From assembly GCF_013141775.1 (NCBI RefSeq), contig NZ_WHOB01000059.1, forward strand, positions 372,001 to 436,000: 64,000 nucleotides of DNA, in the 5' to 3' direction. The stretch is from Paenibacillus phytohabitans. Its GTDB lineage: Bacteria; Bacillota; Bacilli; Paenibacillales; Paenibacillaceae. Shown in pieces: positions 7,950-16,697 of this stretch (within the stretch, counting starts at the first letter, position 1; each line of letters begins with the position of its first letter). Below the pieces are notes generated by a model, which did no database searches, had not been told where the DNA came from, and saw nothing but the letters and a program-made list of their open reading frames with translations. A program made the position numbers and the translations under genes.

Positions 7950-8828
7950 TTACTCTTTCAGCGCTCCGATCATGACGCCCTTGACGAAATACTTCTGCAA
8001 AAACGGATAGATCATCAGAATAGGCACCGTTGCGATAATAATCGTCGCGAACTTGATAGATTCACTGATGCGGAACACCTCATCCTGCGTAACGCCGGCC
8101 AGCATATTCTGCGCGGAGGACTGAATCAGAATTTCCCGCAAAATCAGCTGCAGCGGAAACAGATCACGGTCCTGCAAATAAATCATCGCCGAGAACCAGC
8201 TGTTCCAGTGTCCCACCGCATAGAACAGCGTCATTACCGCCAGTACAGGCATCGATAACGGCAGTACAATCCGCAGCAGAATGCGGAAGTCATGGGCACC
8301 GTCGATTTTGGCCGATTCCACGAGGCTCTCAGGTATGGACTGGAAGAAGGTCCGCATTACGATCAGGTTAAAAGCACTAACCGCGCCCGGCAGCAGCAAC
8401 GCCCATCTTGTATCGTACAGTCCGAGCTCACGCACATTCAGATAGGCCGGGATCAGCCCCCCGCTGAAGAACATCGTGAACACGATGAACGCCATAATCA
8501 GGCTGCGCCCCTCCAGATTTTTTCTGGACAGCGGATAAGCGCCAAGTGTGGTAAGTACCAGGTTGATAAAAGTGCCCGCGATGACATAAATGAACGTATT
8601 TCCGTAAGCGGTCCAGATCCGCTGGTCCTCAAAAACCAGCTTGTACGCATCCACATTAAAGCCCTTCGGCCAGAAGCTGATCTCGCCCGCGGCGATGGCA
8701 TGCGCATCACTGAACGAGGATACCAGTACATACCACATGGGATACAGGAACAGGAAGGAACAGAAGATTAGGAACAGAACATTGCAGCTGTCAAATATCA
8801 GTTCCGGAATGCTGCGTTTGATTACCAC
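7950..8828 (-). CDS. Carbohydrate ABC transporter permease, LplC/YtcP type
   Basis: This 292-residue inner-membrane protein has six predicted hydrophobic segments. The EAA-type loop ESLVESAKIDGAHDFRILLRIVLPLSMP is typical of MalG-like permeases of the CUT1 family, and the C-terminus YFVKGVMIGALKE is diagnostic of the LplC/YtcP branch. It pairs with the permease at 8912-9877 and the binding lipoprotein at 9981-11645. No ATPase gene is present in the cluster. That is normal for this branch, which usually shares a general MsmX-like ATPase encoded elsewhere. Likely cargo is an oligosaccharide or glycoside. Confidence 0.93.
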   Translation of the reverse strand: MVIKRSIPELIFDSCNVLFLIFCSFLFLYPMWYVLVSSFSDAHAIAAGEISFWPKGFNVDAYKLVFEDQRIWTAYGNTFIYVIAGTFINLVLTTLGAYPLSRKNLEGRSLIMAFIVFTMFFSGGLIPAYLNVRELGLYDTRWALLLPGAVSAFNLIVMRTFFQSIPESLVESAKIDGAHDFRILLRIVLPLSMPVLAVMTLFYAVGHWNSWFSAMIYLQDRDLFPLQLILREILIQSSAQNMLAGVTQDEVFRISESIKFATIIIATVPILMIYPFLQKYFVKGVMIGALKE

Positions 8829-8911
8829 TGTCTTCCCTCCTAAGAGTTTAATGGAGCTATACTTCCTGTGTGAACAGCGTAATTAAACTTGCTTCGGAAG
8901 CATAGCCCTTC

Positions 8912-9877
8912 TCACCATAAGCTGCTCTCGGTGGTCTTCCGGCTGATCCGGTTCGCCAGCACCAGCAGCGTAAAGTTGATCACGGAGTTGAACAGTCCCA
9001 CCGCCGCCGAGAAGCTGTAATCGGCTTCCATGACACCGCGTCTGTAGACAAAGGTGGAGATGACGTCTGCCGTGACGTAGGTTCCCGGATTATACAGCAA
9101 TATAATTTTGTCCCAGCCCACATTCAGCAGGGTCCCGACATTCAGAATCAACAGGATCAGCACTGTGGGCAGAATTCCCGGCAGTGTAATATGGGTAAGC
9201 TGCTTCCAGCGCCCGGCCCCATCGACCACTGCAGCCTCATAGAGGCTCGGGTTAATGCCGGACAAGGCTGCCAGATAGATGATAGAGTTCCAGCCCAGGC
9301 TCTGCCACATGCCTGAACCGACATAAATGGTGCGGAACCATTCCGGCAGGATTAGAAACTGAATCGGCTCAGAGATAATTCCGATGCCGAGCAGCAGGCT
9401 GTTGATAATGCCTCCGGGTTTCGTGAAGTCAATAATCATTCCGCAGATGACAATTAGTGAAACAAAATGCGGAAGATATGACACCGTCTGCAGGAAAGAC
9501 TTCAGCTTTTTGATCCGCAGCTCATTAAGCAAAAGCGCAAAGACCAGCGAAGCCGGAAAAATGAACAGCAGCGAATAAAAGCTCATTAGGAAGGTGTTCT
9601 TGAGCAAACGGAAGAAATAATAGCTCTCAAAAAACTTTTCGAAATTTTTGAAGCCCACCCAGGGGCTGCCGGCTACACCTGCGAAAGGATTGAAATCTTT
9701 GAAGGCGATTATCGCCCCGTACATCGGTTTGTATTCAAAAATGAGGAAATACAGCACAGTAGGCAGCAGCATGAGATAGAGATAACGGTTAGCCATCATA
9801 CGCTTCAGCGAAAAGGAACTCCGTTTCGTCTGCTGTTTCCTGCTTTTAGCCTTGATTGCATTTACGGGTACTGCCAT
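8912..9877 (-). CDS. Carbohydrate ABC transporter permease, LplB/YtcQ-partner type
   Basis: This 321-residue MalF-like permease of the CUT1 family has a positively charged N-terminus (KAKSRKQQTKRSSFSLKRM) followed by six hydrophobic segments. The LplB-typical motif YLLMLLPTVLYF-like (RYLYLMLLPTVLYFLIFEY) is near residue 31. The EAA loop reads SLYEAAVVDGAGRWKQLTHITLPGI, and the end region has SRKTTESSLW. It follows the solute-binding protein gene after about 100 nt and precedes the second permease, giving the usual lplA-lplB-lplC order. Confidence 0.93.
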   Translation of the reverse strand: MAVPVNAIKAKSRKQQTKRSSFSLKRMMANRYLYLMLLPTVLYFLIFEYKPMYGAIIAFKDFNPFAGVAGSPWVGFKNFEKFFESYYFFRLLKNTFLMSFYSLLFIFPASLVFALLLNELRIKKLKSFLQTVSYLPHFVSLIVICGMIIDFTKPGGIINSLLLGIGIISEPIQFLILPEWFRTIYVGSGMWQSLGWNSIIYLAALSGINPSLYEAAVVDGAGRWKQLTHITLPGILPTVLILLILNVGTLLNVGWDKIILLYNPGTYVTADVISTFVYRRGVMEADYSFSAAVGLFNSVINFTLLVLANRISRKTTESSLW

Positions 9878-9980
9878 AGGGGGCTCCTTTCCCGGACAGA
9901 GGCGAGGGTACCGGTTATCTTAGTGCCAGGAGGCTGCCGGAATATCCGCAGCCCGCCCGGCTAAGACAGCCCTGCTCCGC

Positions 9981-11645
9981 TTATTTTCCTTTAAAACGCT
10001 CATATGCAGCCTGGTACTGCTTCAACACCTCACCAATCCCCATTTGCTCCAGCTGCTTCATGACTTTGTCATAATCCTCAAAGCTCTGGCGTCCCATAAT
10101 CTGGGCATTGATCGTTTCAGCCACATAGGTCTGAATGTCAGCCATAAGCGGAACCACAATTTCATTTTCTTCAGCCGTGAATTGTACTGGCGGCAGCTTC
10201 GCGTCAAAGTCAATATAATCCTTGTAAATCTCCAGCGGATTCTCCGTTTGTCCGTTCGCTTCACGGATCTGTTCGGCATAACGGGTGTCAGCCACTGTAG
10301 CCCAGCTTCCGCCGCCGATGGTATGATTCAGCAGCTCCTGCGTATTCGTCAGCCCGTTGGTAGGATGAGTAACCTCTTCCTTATATACCGGCTCGCCGTT
10401 CACCAGATCATAAGACTTGCCTTCCACCCCGAAATTGTTCAGCAGAATGCCTTCTTCAGAATACTGGTAGTCCAGCCACTTCATCACTTCTTCGGGATGT
10501 GCAGTCTTTGAGGATACGGCAAGTCCATGGGCCGCAGCCTGCCAGCGGAAGGAGACATGGCGCTGATCACCGTTAGGCCCCTTTGGAGGAATAGCTGCTG
10601 CAATTTTGAAGGTGTCATGCTTGCCTTCCATCAGCGTTGTGAAGTTCCCCATGTAGGACCCCGACCAGCCGAACCAGGCACCGGCCACATCCGTGGTCAC
10701 CTTCTCGGTCAGCGTCTGGAACGTCGTGTCCACCAGATAGTTCGGGTCCAGCAGCTGTTCTTCATATAGACGGTTCAGATAGGCAACAACATCCTTGAAC
10801 CGCGGATCATTAGGCCCGAATTTCACTTCACCGTTATCCACGAAGAACCCGTATTCGACACCAAAGGCCGGTGCGAACAGCATCATTATGTTCTCCAGAT
10901 TGACGGTGACGAGCGGAATTTCATCTTTTTTGCCATTACCATTGGGATCCTGCTCCCTAAAGGCTTTAAGCATGTTATACCAGTCTTCTGTAGTTTGCGG
11001 CATCTGGAGTCCCAGCTTCTCCACCCAGTCACTGCGGACCTGTGGGAACATTTGGGTCAAGTCCTGGGAATCGAGTACGAGGTTCGGCAGATAATAGATA
11101 TGCCCTTCAGGCGAAGTGATTTGTCCCCGGATATCCGGGTGGTCATCGAGGAGCTTTTTGAAGTTCGGTGCATATTGGTCAATCAGATCTTCCAGTGGAA
11201 GGAGCGCTCCCTGAGTGCCGTATTTGCCGGAGTCCGTCCCCCACAGATCGTTATAGATAATATCCGGAAGCTTGCCGGAGGACATCAGCAGACTGAATGC
11301 TTCTGCGCTGGCTTCTGTACTGTGCTGAAAGTTGATATGAATGTTGGTGTTCTCTTCCATTTGCTGAAAGGAGTACTTCTCATTAAAATCGGTTCCGCGG
11401 AAATTGCCCCCGCTCGGGGACCAAAGGGACAGCTCCAGCTTGTCCGCCACAATCGGTACCTGAAGGCCGCCAACGGACCGGCTTCCTTCAACAGGAGCAG
11501 CCGTTTCACTCTGAGTACCCGAAGAGGCCGATGGTTCAGCGGCGTTGCCTCCATTATTGTTTGACCCTCCACAGGCGGACACCAGTGTAACGAGCAGTGT
11601 CAGGACCGGCAACAGCAGAGCTAGCTTCCTTTTAGCAACATTCAT
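9981..11645 (-). CDS. Sugar-binding lipoprotein of the ABC transporter, LplA type
   Basis: This 554-residue extracellular solute-binding protein has a lipoprotein signal peptide (LLPVLTLLVTLVSAC, lipobox VSAC) with the lipidated Cys at about residue 25. A Gly/Asn/Ser-rich spacer follows. The mature part has the long LplA/YtcQ-like fold, with features such as YNDLWGTDSGKYGTQGALLPLEDLI and EEVMKWLDYQYSEEG. It is tethered to the outer face of the membrane and hands cargo to the two permeases downstream. It is the first gene after a promoter and palindromic operator at 11884-11931, with a leader of roughly 250 nt. Cargo class is oligosaccharide or glycoside; identity unknown. Confidence 0.93.
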   Translation of the reverse strand: MNVAKRKLALLLPVLTLLVTLVSACGGSNNNGGNAAEPSASSGTQSETAAPVEGSRSVGGLQVPIVADKLELSLWSPSGGNFRGTDFNEKYSFQQMEENTNIHINFQHSTEASAEAFSLLMSSGKLPDIIYNDLWGTDSGKYGTQGALLPLEDLIDQYAPNFKKLLDDHPDIRGQITSPEGHIYYLPNLVLDSQDLTQMFPQVRSDWVEKLGLQMPQTTEDWYNMLKAFREQDPNGNGKKDEIPLVTVNLENIMMLFAPAFGVEYGFFVDNGEVKFGPNDPRFKDVVAYLNRLYEEQLLDPNYLVDTTFQTLTEKVTTDVAGAWFGWSGSYMGNFTTLMEGKHDTFKIAAAIPPKGPNGDQRHVSFRWQAAAHGLAVSSKTAHPEEVMKWLDYQYSEEGILLNNFGVEGKSYDLVNGEPVYKEEVTHPTNGLTNTQELLNHTIGGGSWATVADTRYAEQIREANGQTENPLEIYKDYIDFDAKLPPVQFTAEENEIVVPLMADIQTYVAETINAQIMGRQSFEDYDKVMKQLEQMGIGEVLKQYQAAYERFKGK

Positions 11646-11883
11646 AATTCAGCCCCCTATTAATAAGTAAAAGTAAGATAATTCCTATGAGATATTTACT
11701 AACACACGATAAGGGAATCAACAGTACATCAACATTTCGTTTTTACGGAATAGCTATCAGCGCCTTTCCTCTTGTTTTTCTCCTTCAGCCTGTACATTTC
11801 TCAATAATTGTGACGTTTTTCTCAATCTTGACTTCTTTTTGATTCACATCCAAGCTATTCAGATCTATACTTTCGCATTACTG

Positions 11884-11902
11884 ATATACATCTGATGTAT
11901 AT
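11884..11902. promoter_or_regulatory. Perfect 19-bp palindrome, candidate operator of the GntR-SBP regulator
   Basis: ATATACATC-T-GATGTATAT is a perfect 9-1-9 inverted repeat. It directly abuts the -10 box of the transporter promoter on the minus strand and would overlap the transcription start. Size and symmetry suit a GntR-type winged-helix dimer. A further half-like TACATCA is near 11970. Binding by the 12176-13603 product is inferred from adjacency. Confidence 0.7.
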
Positions 11903-11931
11903 ATTATATTTTCACCTTCCATTGAAGTCAA
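11903..11931 (-). promoter_or_regulatory. SigA-type promoter of the transporter operon
   Basis: Reading the minus strand, TTGACT (11926-11931), a 17-nt spacer and a consensus TATAAT (11903-11908) form a near-ideal housekeeping promoter. It points at the binding-lipoprotein gene at 9981-11645. The operator palindrome begins at the next base downstream, a layout expected for repression. The rest of 11646-12175 is AT-rich and non-coding. Confidence 0.75.
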
Positions 11932-12102
11932 TTAAATTTTGACTATTTATCAGCATTTATGTAATTATACATCACATTAATATTTCATCAATCGAATTTT
12001 CCATCTTAATATTGTGAAAAAGCTAACATGAATTGATATGAAATATTTCATTGTTTTCATTTCATGTTTTCTTTTTACACCAGTTCTAGTAGTAAACACA
12101 GC

Positions 12103-12144
12103 AAAAAAGCGTAATAATAGCAGAATCCCGCTATCATCACGCTT
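12103..12144 (-). terminator. Rho-independent terminator after the GntR-SBP regulator gene
   Basis: On the minus strand, two 15-nt arms (AAGCGTGATGATAGC and GCTATTATTACGCTT, pairing with two G-T wobbles) flank an 8-nt loop and are followed by a T-run (12103-12108 on the plus strand as A). It lies 32 nt past the regulator stop and isolates the regulator transcript from the transporter promoter. Confidence 0.85.
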
Positions 12145-12175
12145 AATCTCCGACCCAGAACCGCTGCAGCCGCAC

Positions 12176-13603
12176 TCAGGTGGACGTATCCGCTGACCTA
12201 TCCGCTTTCGCCCTGTTTTCTTCTGCAATCAGCCGGCCCATTTCCTCATACATAGAGGTTTCATCAATCATTCTGGACCAATACGCATTCAAAAGCTTGC
12301 GGAAGCTTTGCAGTACAGCAATAGGAAGCCCCAGATCTCTGAGGTATGAAAATGTTGGAAACAACTCTCTGTACATCAGATATCTCGAAGGACGGTTCAA
12401 ATGATCATCCACGGTCATTTCAGCAATCCGTTTGCGTGCCGGAATACTGACCGAACGTTCGCGGATCATCCGCTGCGCCTCTGCCGAAGCCAGGAAGCTG
12501 ACGAATTGCCGTGCAGCCTCTTTCTGCCTGGAGTTCCCCACAACAGCCGCACCGATGGTGACGAGCAGTGTTTTTTGCGGGTCCCTAGCTTTGAGCGTTG
12601 GAAGCGGGGCCAAGTCATAATCCAGGGGAAGATCCTTGAACTCGTTCAGATTGTAGTAGGTCGCCAGGATCATCGATACCTGCTCCTGCACAAACAGCGA
12701 TATCGTCTCATCCTCGTGATTGCCGGCCAGATATTTGGGGAATATCTGATGATTGTTCACCAGCCTGCTGTATATATCCAGACTATTGGCGGTCTCGGGA
12801 CTCAGTGTGGGATGGTGTCCTCCGTCCTCCGTGATCCGGATTCCGCTCTGCAGCAGAAACACCGAATAGCGGTTCTCGGAGGCGGGTACAAAATACACGG
12901 CATGCCGCCCCCGTTTCTCCGACAGCTGCCGTGCCGACTCCATCAGATCATCCCAGGTCCAGTAACTGTCCGGTTCAGGCAGGTCCGCCTCACGGAAATG
13001 GGCTTTGTTATAGCAGAGCACCACCGGAGAGAAGGAAATCGGATACGCAAACAGCTGTCCCTCATGCAAAAAGGCTTCGCTGGTAATCGGATACAGCCCC
13101 GGATCGGGCTCCAGCGCCTCCAGCAGCTCTGCGGACCCGTTCTCGGCCATCTCCTGAAACTGGGTGCTGTTGAGGGACAACACATCGAGCATTCCGTTAT
13201 TCATCAGCTCCAAGGCCGAATTCACATGATCGAAGTCATTCAAGGCGAGCGGCAGAACATGAATCCCGGGATGCAGCCGGTGGAATTCTGCTATGAGATC
13301 GTCCAGCTTGAAGTCCTTGGTCAGGGAAGAGCTGCAGCCGAAATGGATGCGGATCCGCTCCCTGACCGACTCCATTACCACGCTGCCTACACGGTCAATC
13401 TTCAGAATCAGACCTTCTTGTACAAGGACATCCAGTCCTCTGCGGACGGATTTGTTACTGAGCTCAAACTGTTTGGCCAGCAGGCTCTCGGCAGGAAGAT
13501 ACGCTCCCGGCTGCAGAATACCGCTAAGAATATCTGTGCGGAGCTTGCTTACCATATAATCCAATCTTTCCCGGAAGGACTGACGACCTGATTTATTATT
13601 CAT
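12176..13603 (-). CDS. GntR-type regulator fused to an extracellular-solute-binding-protein domain
   Basis: This is a 475-residue cytoplasmic protein without a signal peptide. Residues about 10-80 are a GntR-type winged helix (SKLRTDILSGILQPGAYLPAESLLAKQFELSNKSVRRGLDVLVQEG, broken here into the known helix pattern). From about residue 88 to 430 it looks like an SBP_bac_1 sugar-binding fold, for example PISFSPVVLCYNKAHFREA, WTWDDLMESARQL and EAARQFVSFLASAEAQRM, with no lipobox. It probably senses a sugar in the cytosol through a binding-protein fold and controls the adjacent LplABC operon through the palindrome at 11884-11902. Start chosen at ATG with GGGAGAA upstream. Such fusions occur in Paenibacillus but are little studied. 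Confidence 0.88.
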   Translation of the reverse strand: MNNKSGRQSFRERLDYMVSKLRTDILSGILQPGAYLPAESLLAKQFELSNKSVRRGLDVLVQEGLILKIDRVGSVVMESVRERIRIHFGCSSSLTKDFKLDDLIAEFHRLHPGIHVLPLALNDFDHVNSALELMNNGMLDVLSLNSTQFQEMAENGSAELLEALEPDPGLYPITSEAFLHEGQLFAYPISFSPVVLCYNKAHFREADLPEPDSYWTWDDLMESARQLSEKRGRHAVYFVPASENRYSVFLLQSGIRITEDGGHHPTLSPETANSLDIYSRLVNNHQIFPKYLAGNHEDETISLFVQEQVSMILATYYNLNEFKDLPLDYDLAPLPTLKARDPQKTLLVTIGAAVVGNSRQKEAARQFVSFLASAEAQRMIRERSVSIPARKRIAEMTVDDHLNRPSRYLMYRELFPTFSYLRDLGLPIAVLQSFRKLLNAYWSRMIDETSMYEEMGRLIAEENRAKADRSADTST

Positions 13604-13656
13604 GTATTATTCTCCCTGCACCACTTAAATTTACATCATCACCTTTTTATTGTGCT

Positions 13657-14790
13657 TCAACATGGAAAGGTTGTCAAACGCAAATCGGGCTGCTCCTTAA
13701 CCTTTAGAATCTCATTCTCCAACAGAATAAGATTGTTGAGAATCCTCTGATCATCCGGGAGGTATCCGGAGGCTATCTTGTTATGATGATAGGATAGTTC
13801 ATACGCATTAAGGTGGTAGTAGCACATCCCCAACTGCATGTGGGGCAGCCATGTTCTGGCCACATCATTTGAGATGGCCCAAGGATTAACAGGCGGCGGC
13901 GATTCGATAGCCAGCTTATACCAGTACACCGCCTGTTGAAATTGCTCCTTTTCCAAAAAGAAATAAGCCAGCCGGCAGCAGAATTCCGGACGGGGAATAT
14001 CGTAGGTGAACGATTTGAATATCCACTCCTGCTCCTTATCCCGGTTGCCCATGTGGTAATAACAATCTGCCAATTTCGAACAGACATGAATTATATCTTC
14101 TATTGTACGTTGATTAGAGTCTATGAATTGCTGGTAATAGAGAACTGCCTGTTCATAGAAGCTATGCTGATGCAGCTCCATGGCATAATGCAACGTATCC
14201 CGTGCTGTAAATTCCACCCCGGAGGACAATAGCAGTTCATAAATTCTCAGGTTCCGCTTAGTATCTGAACGGCTATGATTCTTCCGATGAGTGATCACAA
14301 TATCACTGTCCAGACAGCCGCCTTCTTCTATCGACAAATCCTCATGCACCGCCCCGGTCCACTCGTAATTCCGGGAGCGTCTGACCAGCCTTACGCGCCG
14401 GACCTTTAATGTGGCATGCCCGTATTCATCAAAGTCGCAGTGATAGGGCATAGACACCCGATCAATGTCAGGAGACAGAGAATGTTTGAGCTCCAACAGC
14501 TTCTGCAGCTCCGCAGGCAGCAACACATCATCTGCATCAAGCCACAAGATATAATCCATTGCCGCTTGCTCAAATGAATAGTTCCGGGCATCGGCGAAAT
14601 GATGCTTCCACTTATAATCCCGGACATGAGGCGTCCATCGCCCGGCTATTTCTTTGGTGCTGTCCGTTGATCCGGTATCCACAATGATGATTTCATCCAC
14701 CGCCTCCTGTACAGAGTGTATACATCGTTCCAGTGTAGCTTGCTCGTTCCTCACTATCATGCACAGACTAATCGTAATCATCGCGCTCAC
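13657..14790 (-). CDS. GT2 glycosyltransferase with C-terminal TPR-like repeats
   Basis: This 377-residue protein has an N-terminal GT-A domain. ISLCMIVRNEQATLERCIHS and EIIIVDTGSTDSTKEIA form the nucleotide-sugar pocket and YILWLDADDVL carries the DxD-type metal site. The C-terminal half (about 210-350) is rich in TPR-like helices (YEQAVLYYQQF, LADCYYHMGNRDKEQEW, EKEQFQQAVYWYKLA). It resembles the SunS/ThnC-like and spore-surface glycosyltransferase group. It starts 6 nt after the stop of the collagen-like gene on the same strand, so it most likely glycosylates that protein, whose Thr-rich GxT triplets are suitable acceptors. Acceptor assignment is inference. Confidence 0.87.
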   Translation of the reverse strand: MSAMITISLCMIVRNEQATLERCIHSVQEAVDEIIIVDTGSTDSTKEIAGRWTPHVRDYKWKHHFADARNYSFEQAAMDYILWLDADDVLLPAELQKLLELKHSLSPDIDRVSMPYHCDFDEYGHATLKVRRVRLVRRSRNYEWTGAVHEDLSIEEGGCLDSDIVITHRKNHSRSDTKRNLRIYELLLSSGVEFTARDTLHYAMELHQHSFYEQAVLYYQQFIDSNQRTIEDIIHVCSKLADCYYHMGNRDKEQEWIFKSFTYDIPRPEFCCRLAYFFLEKEQFQQAVYWYKLAIESPPPVNPWAISNDVARTWLPHMQLGMCYYHLNAYELSYHHNKIASGYLPDDQRILNNLILLENEILKVKEQPDLRLTTFPC

Positions 14791-14796
14791 CTCTTG

Positions 14797-16512
14797 TTAA
14801 GGATTGATCCCTACTCCTAAAGGGGTGGTACCTACTGTTATGCTGGAAGTGACAGTATTTCTGTTCCCGTCGATAACGGAGATCGTATTGCTCCCGGCAT
14901 TCGCCACATATGCACCATTGGTCAGAGGATTTACCGCTACACCGAGCGGACTGATCCCCACTGTAATGGTGGCGGCAACGGTATTGGTACTTCCGTTAAT
15001 GACGGACACATTGTTACTGCCCTGATTGGCGGAGTAAATCAGATTAGTGTTAGGATTCAATCCGATGCCGCTTGGTACTATACCTGCCGGAACCGTAGCG
15101 ATAATGGTATTTGACAAACCGCTGATCACCGAAACATTGCTGCTGTTTGAATTTGTCACATAAATCCGGTTGGTACGGGTATTCACCGTTACTCCTACAG
15201 GAACAGCCCCAACAGCAACCGTAGCAATAACGGCATTGGATATTCCGCTGATGACAGAGACATTATTGCTGCCTGTATTTGCTACATAGATCCGGTTGGT
15301 GATCGGGTTCACCCATGCACCGAATGGCCCGGCTCCCACGGCCACACTGGCAATCACTTCATTGCTGCCCCCGTCAATCACTGAGACATTATCACTCCCT
15401 GAATTCGTAACATAAATCCGGTTGGTATTGGAATTTACCCTCACCCCGTTTGGTGTAGTCCCCACAGTAACAGTAGCTATAACCGTATTGGTGCTTCCAT
15501 CTATCACCGAGACATTCCCGCTATCCTCATTGGCTACATAAATCCGGTTGGTTACAGAGTTCACCTCTACACCAAACGGCCCTGCACCTACTGCAATCGT
15601 AGCTACAACAGTATTCGTATTCCCGTCTATCACAGAAATATTATCGCCACCGTTGTTGGTCACGTACATCAGATTAACCGAGGCGGGCTCCGCAGATCCT
15701 GTAGCTCCGGTTGAACCGGCACTCCCCGTTGCTCCTGTCGCACCCGCCACTCCAGTCACTCCCGTAGCTCCCGTGGCTCCTGTCGTACCAGCAACTCCCG
15801 TGGCTCCGGTAACTCCTGTGGCTCCGGTCTCTCCACTCGCACCCGTAGCTCCTGTAACTCCCGTAGCTCCAGTCGCCCCAGTCACTCCCGTAGCTCCAGT
15901 CGCACCCGTTGCACCAGTCGCTCCCGCTACTCCCGTGGCTCCAGTCGCACCCGCCACTCCCGTGGCTCCAGTCGCACCAGCCACTCCCGTGGCACCCGTG
16001 GCTCCAGTCGCACCAGTCACTCCTGTCACTCCAGCTACTCCCGTAGCTCCCGTGGCTCCCGTCACTCCAGCTACTCCCGTCACCCCAGTCGCTCCCGCCA
16101 CTCCAGTCACTCCCGTGGCCCCCGTGGCTCCCGTGGCTCCCGTCACCCCCGTCACTGTTCCTAATAATTCAGCGGAAACCAGCCTGTGCGCCGTCACCAA
16201 ATTACCCGTAGCATCTTTTCCCCATATAGAGATCTGGATCTCATCGTTCACGGAAGCAGATGTGGTGAAAAGAAATTCAAAGGCATCCAAATTCGCGTAA
16301 TAAGTTCTGGTTATCACTTGATTCGGGACCAGGTTCAGAATCTCACTCACATACAACGTTCTTGTCCCATCCAAAAAATAGCCTTCGACCACAACCGTCG
16401 AACTGGAGACACTGCTTCTGTTATCGACTTTGACTGTCACCTGCTGCGTAGGTCTTACTCCGGTTGAGGCTGAGACATTGTTCTCAATCGGTCCCGTAGA
16501 TAATAAGCTCAT
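14797..16512 (-). CDS. Collagen-like surface protein with seven-bladed YVTN propeller
   Basis: This protein has about 571 residues and three parts. An N-terminal domain of about 125 residues rich in Val/Thr/Ser is of unknown fold. A collagen-like region of nearly 50 GxT/GxA triplets (GATGVTGVAG patterns) follows. The last part is seven consecutive 42-residue YVTN repeats such as NRIYVANxGSxNVSVIDG, exactly enough to close a seven-bladed propeller. I see no signal peptide or cell-wall anchor, as in exosporium/BclA-like proteins, so a spore-surface location is likely but inferred. The start is placed at ATG 16512, eight bases after GGGGAG; an in-frame GTG lies three codons upstream. It is co-transcribed with the GT2 gene downstream. 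Confidence 0.88.
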   Translation of the reverse strand: MSLLSTGPIENNVSASTGVRPTQQVTVKVDNRSSVSSSTVVVEGYFLDGTRTLYVSEILNLVPNQVITRTYYANLDAFEFLFTTSASVNDEIQISIWGKDATGNLVTAHRLVSAELLGTVTGVTGATGATGATGVTGVAGATGVTGVAGVTGATGATGVAGVTGVTGATGATGATGVAGATGATGVAGATGATGVAGATGATGATGATGVTGATGATGVTGATGASGETGATGVTGATGVAGTTGATGATGVTGVAGATGATGSAGSTGATGSAEPASVNLMYVTNNGGDNISVIDGNTNTVVATIAVGAGPFGVEVNSVTNRIYVANEDSGNVSVIDGSTNTVIATVTVGTTPNGVRVNSNTNRIYVTNSGSDNVSVIDGGSNEVIASVAVGAGPFGAWVNPITNRIYVANTGSNNVSVISGISNAVIATVAVGAVPVGVTVNTRTNRIYVTNSNSSNVSVISGLSNTIIATVPAGIVPSGIGLNPNTNLIYSANQGSNNVSVINGSTNTVAATITVGISPLGVAVNPLTNGAYVANAGSNTISVIDGNRNTVTSSITVGTTPLGVGINP

Positions 16513-16644
16513 CGTCACCACTCCCCTTTCACTCAGATTGATATAAAACTATTTTTCAATATAGTAGTATTCAAATTTAATAGTGACGGTATAGACGTAA
16601 TGTCTTTTTAGCGCATATTGTTCTCCTGCCTCACTGGAAAATAC

Positions 16645-16669
16645 AAAAAAACCGATCCAGCCGGATCGG
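16645..16669 (-). terminator. Rho-independent terminator after the DUF4180 gene
   Basis: On the minus strand CCGATCC-GGCT-GGATCGG is followed by seven T. It lies about 30 nt past the stop of the 16698-17063 gene. Confidence 0.9.
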
Positions 16670-16697
16670 AGTTTGTATTATTCCTTATTATGTGAAC

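Noticed and set aside
11646..11883. Riboswitch in the roughly 250-nt leader of the sugar-binding lipoprotein gene
   Set aside because: I could not match any known aptamer core, and the promoter/operator layout already explains regulation.
15548..16300. Plus-strand open frame of VAPVAPV repeats
   Set aside because: It is the antisense shadow of the collagen-like repeats in the 14797-16512 gene.
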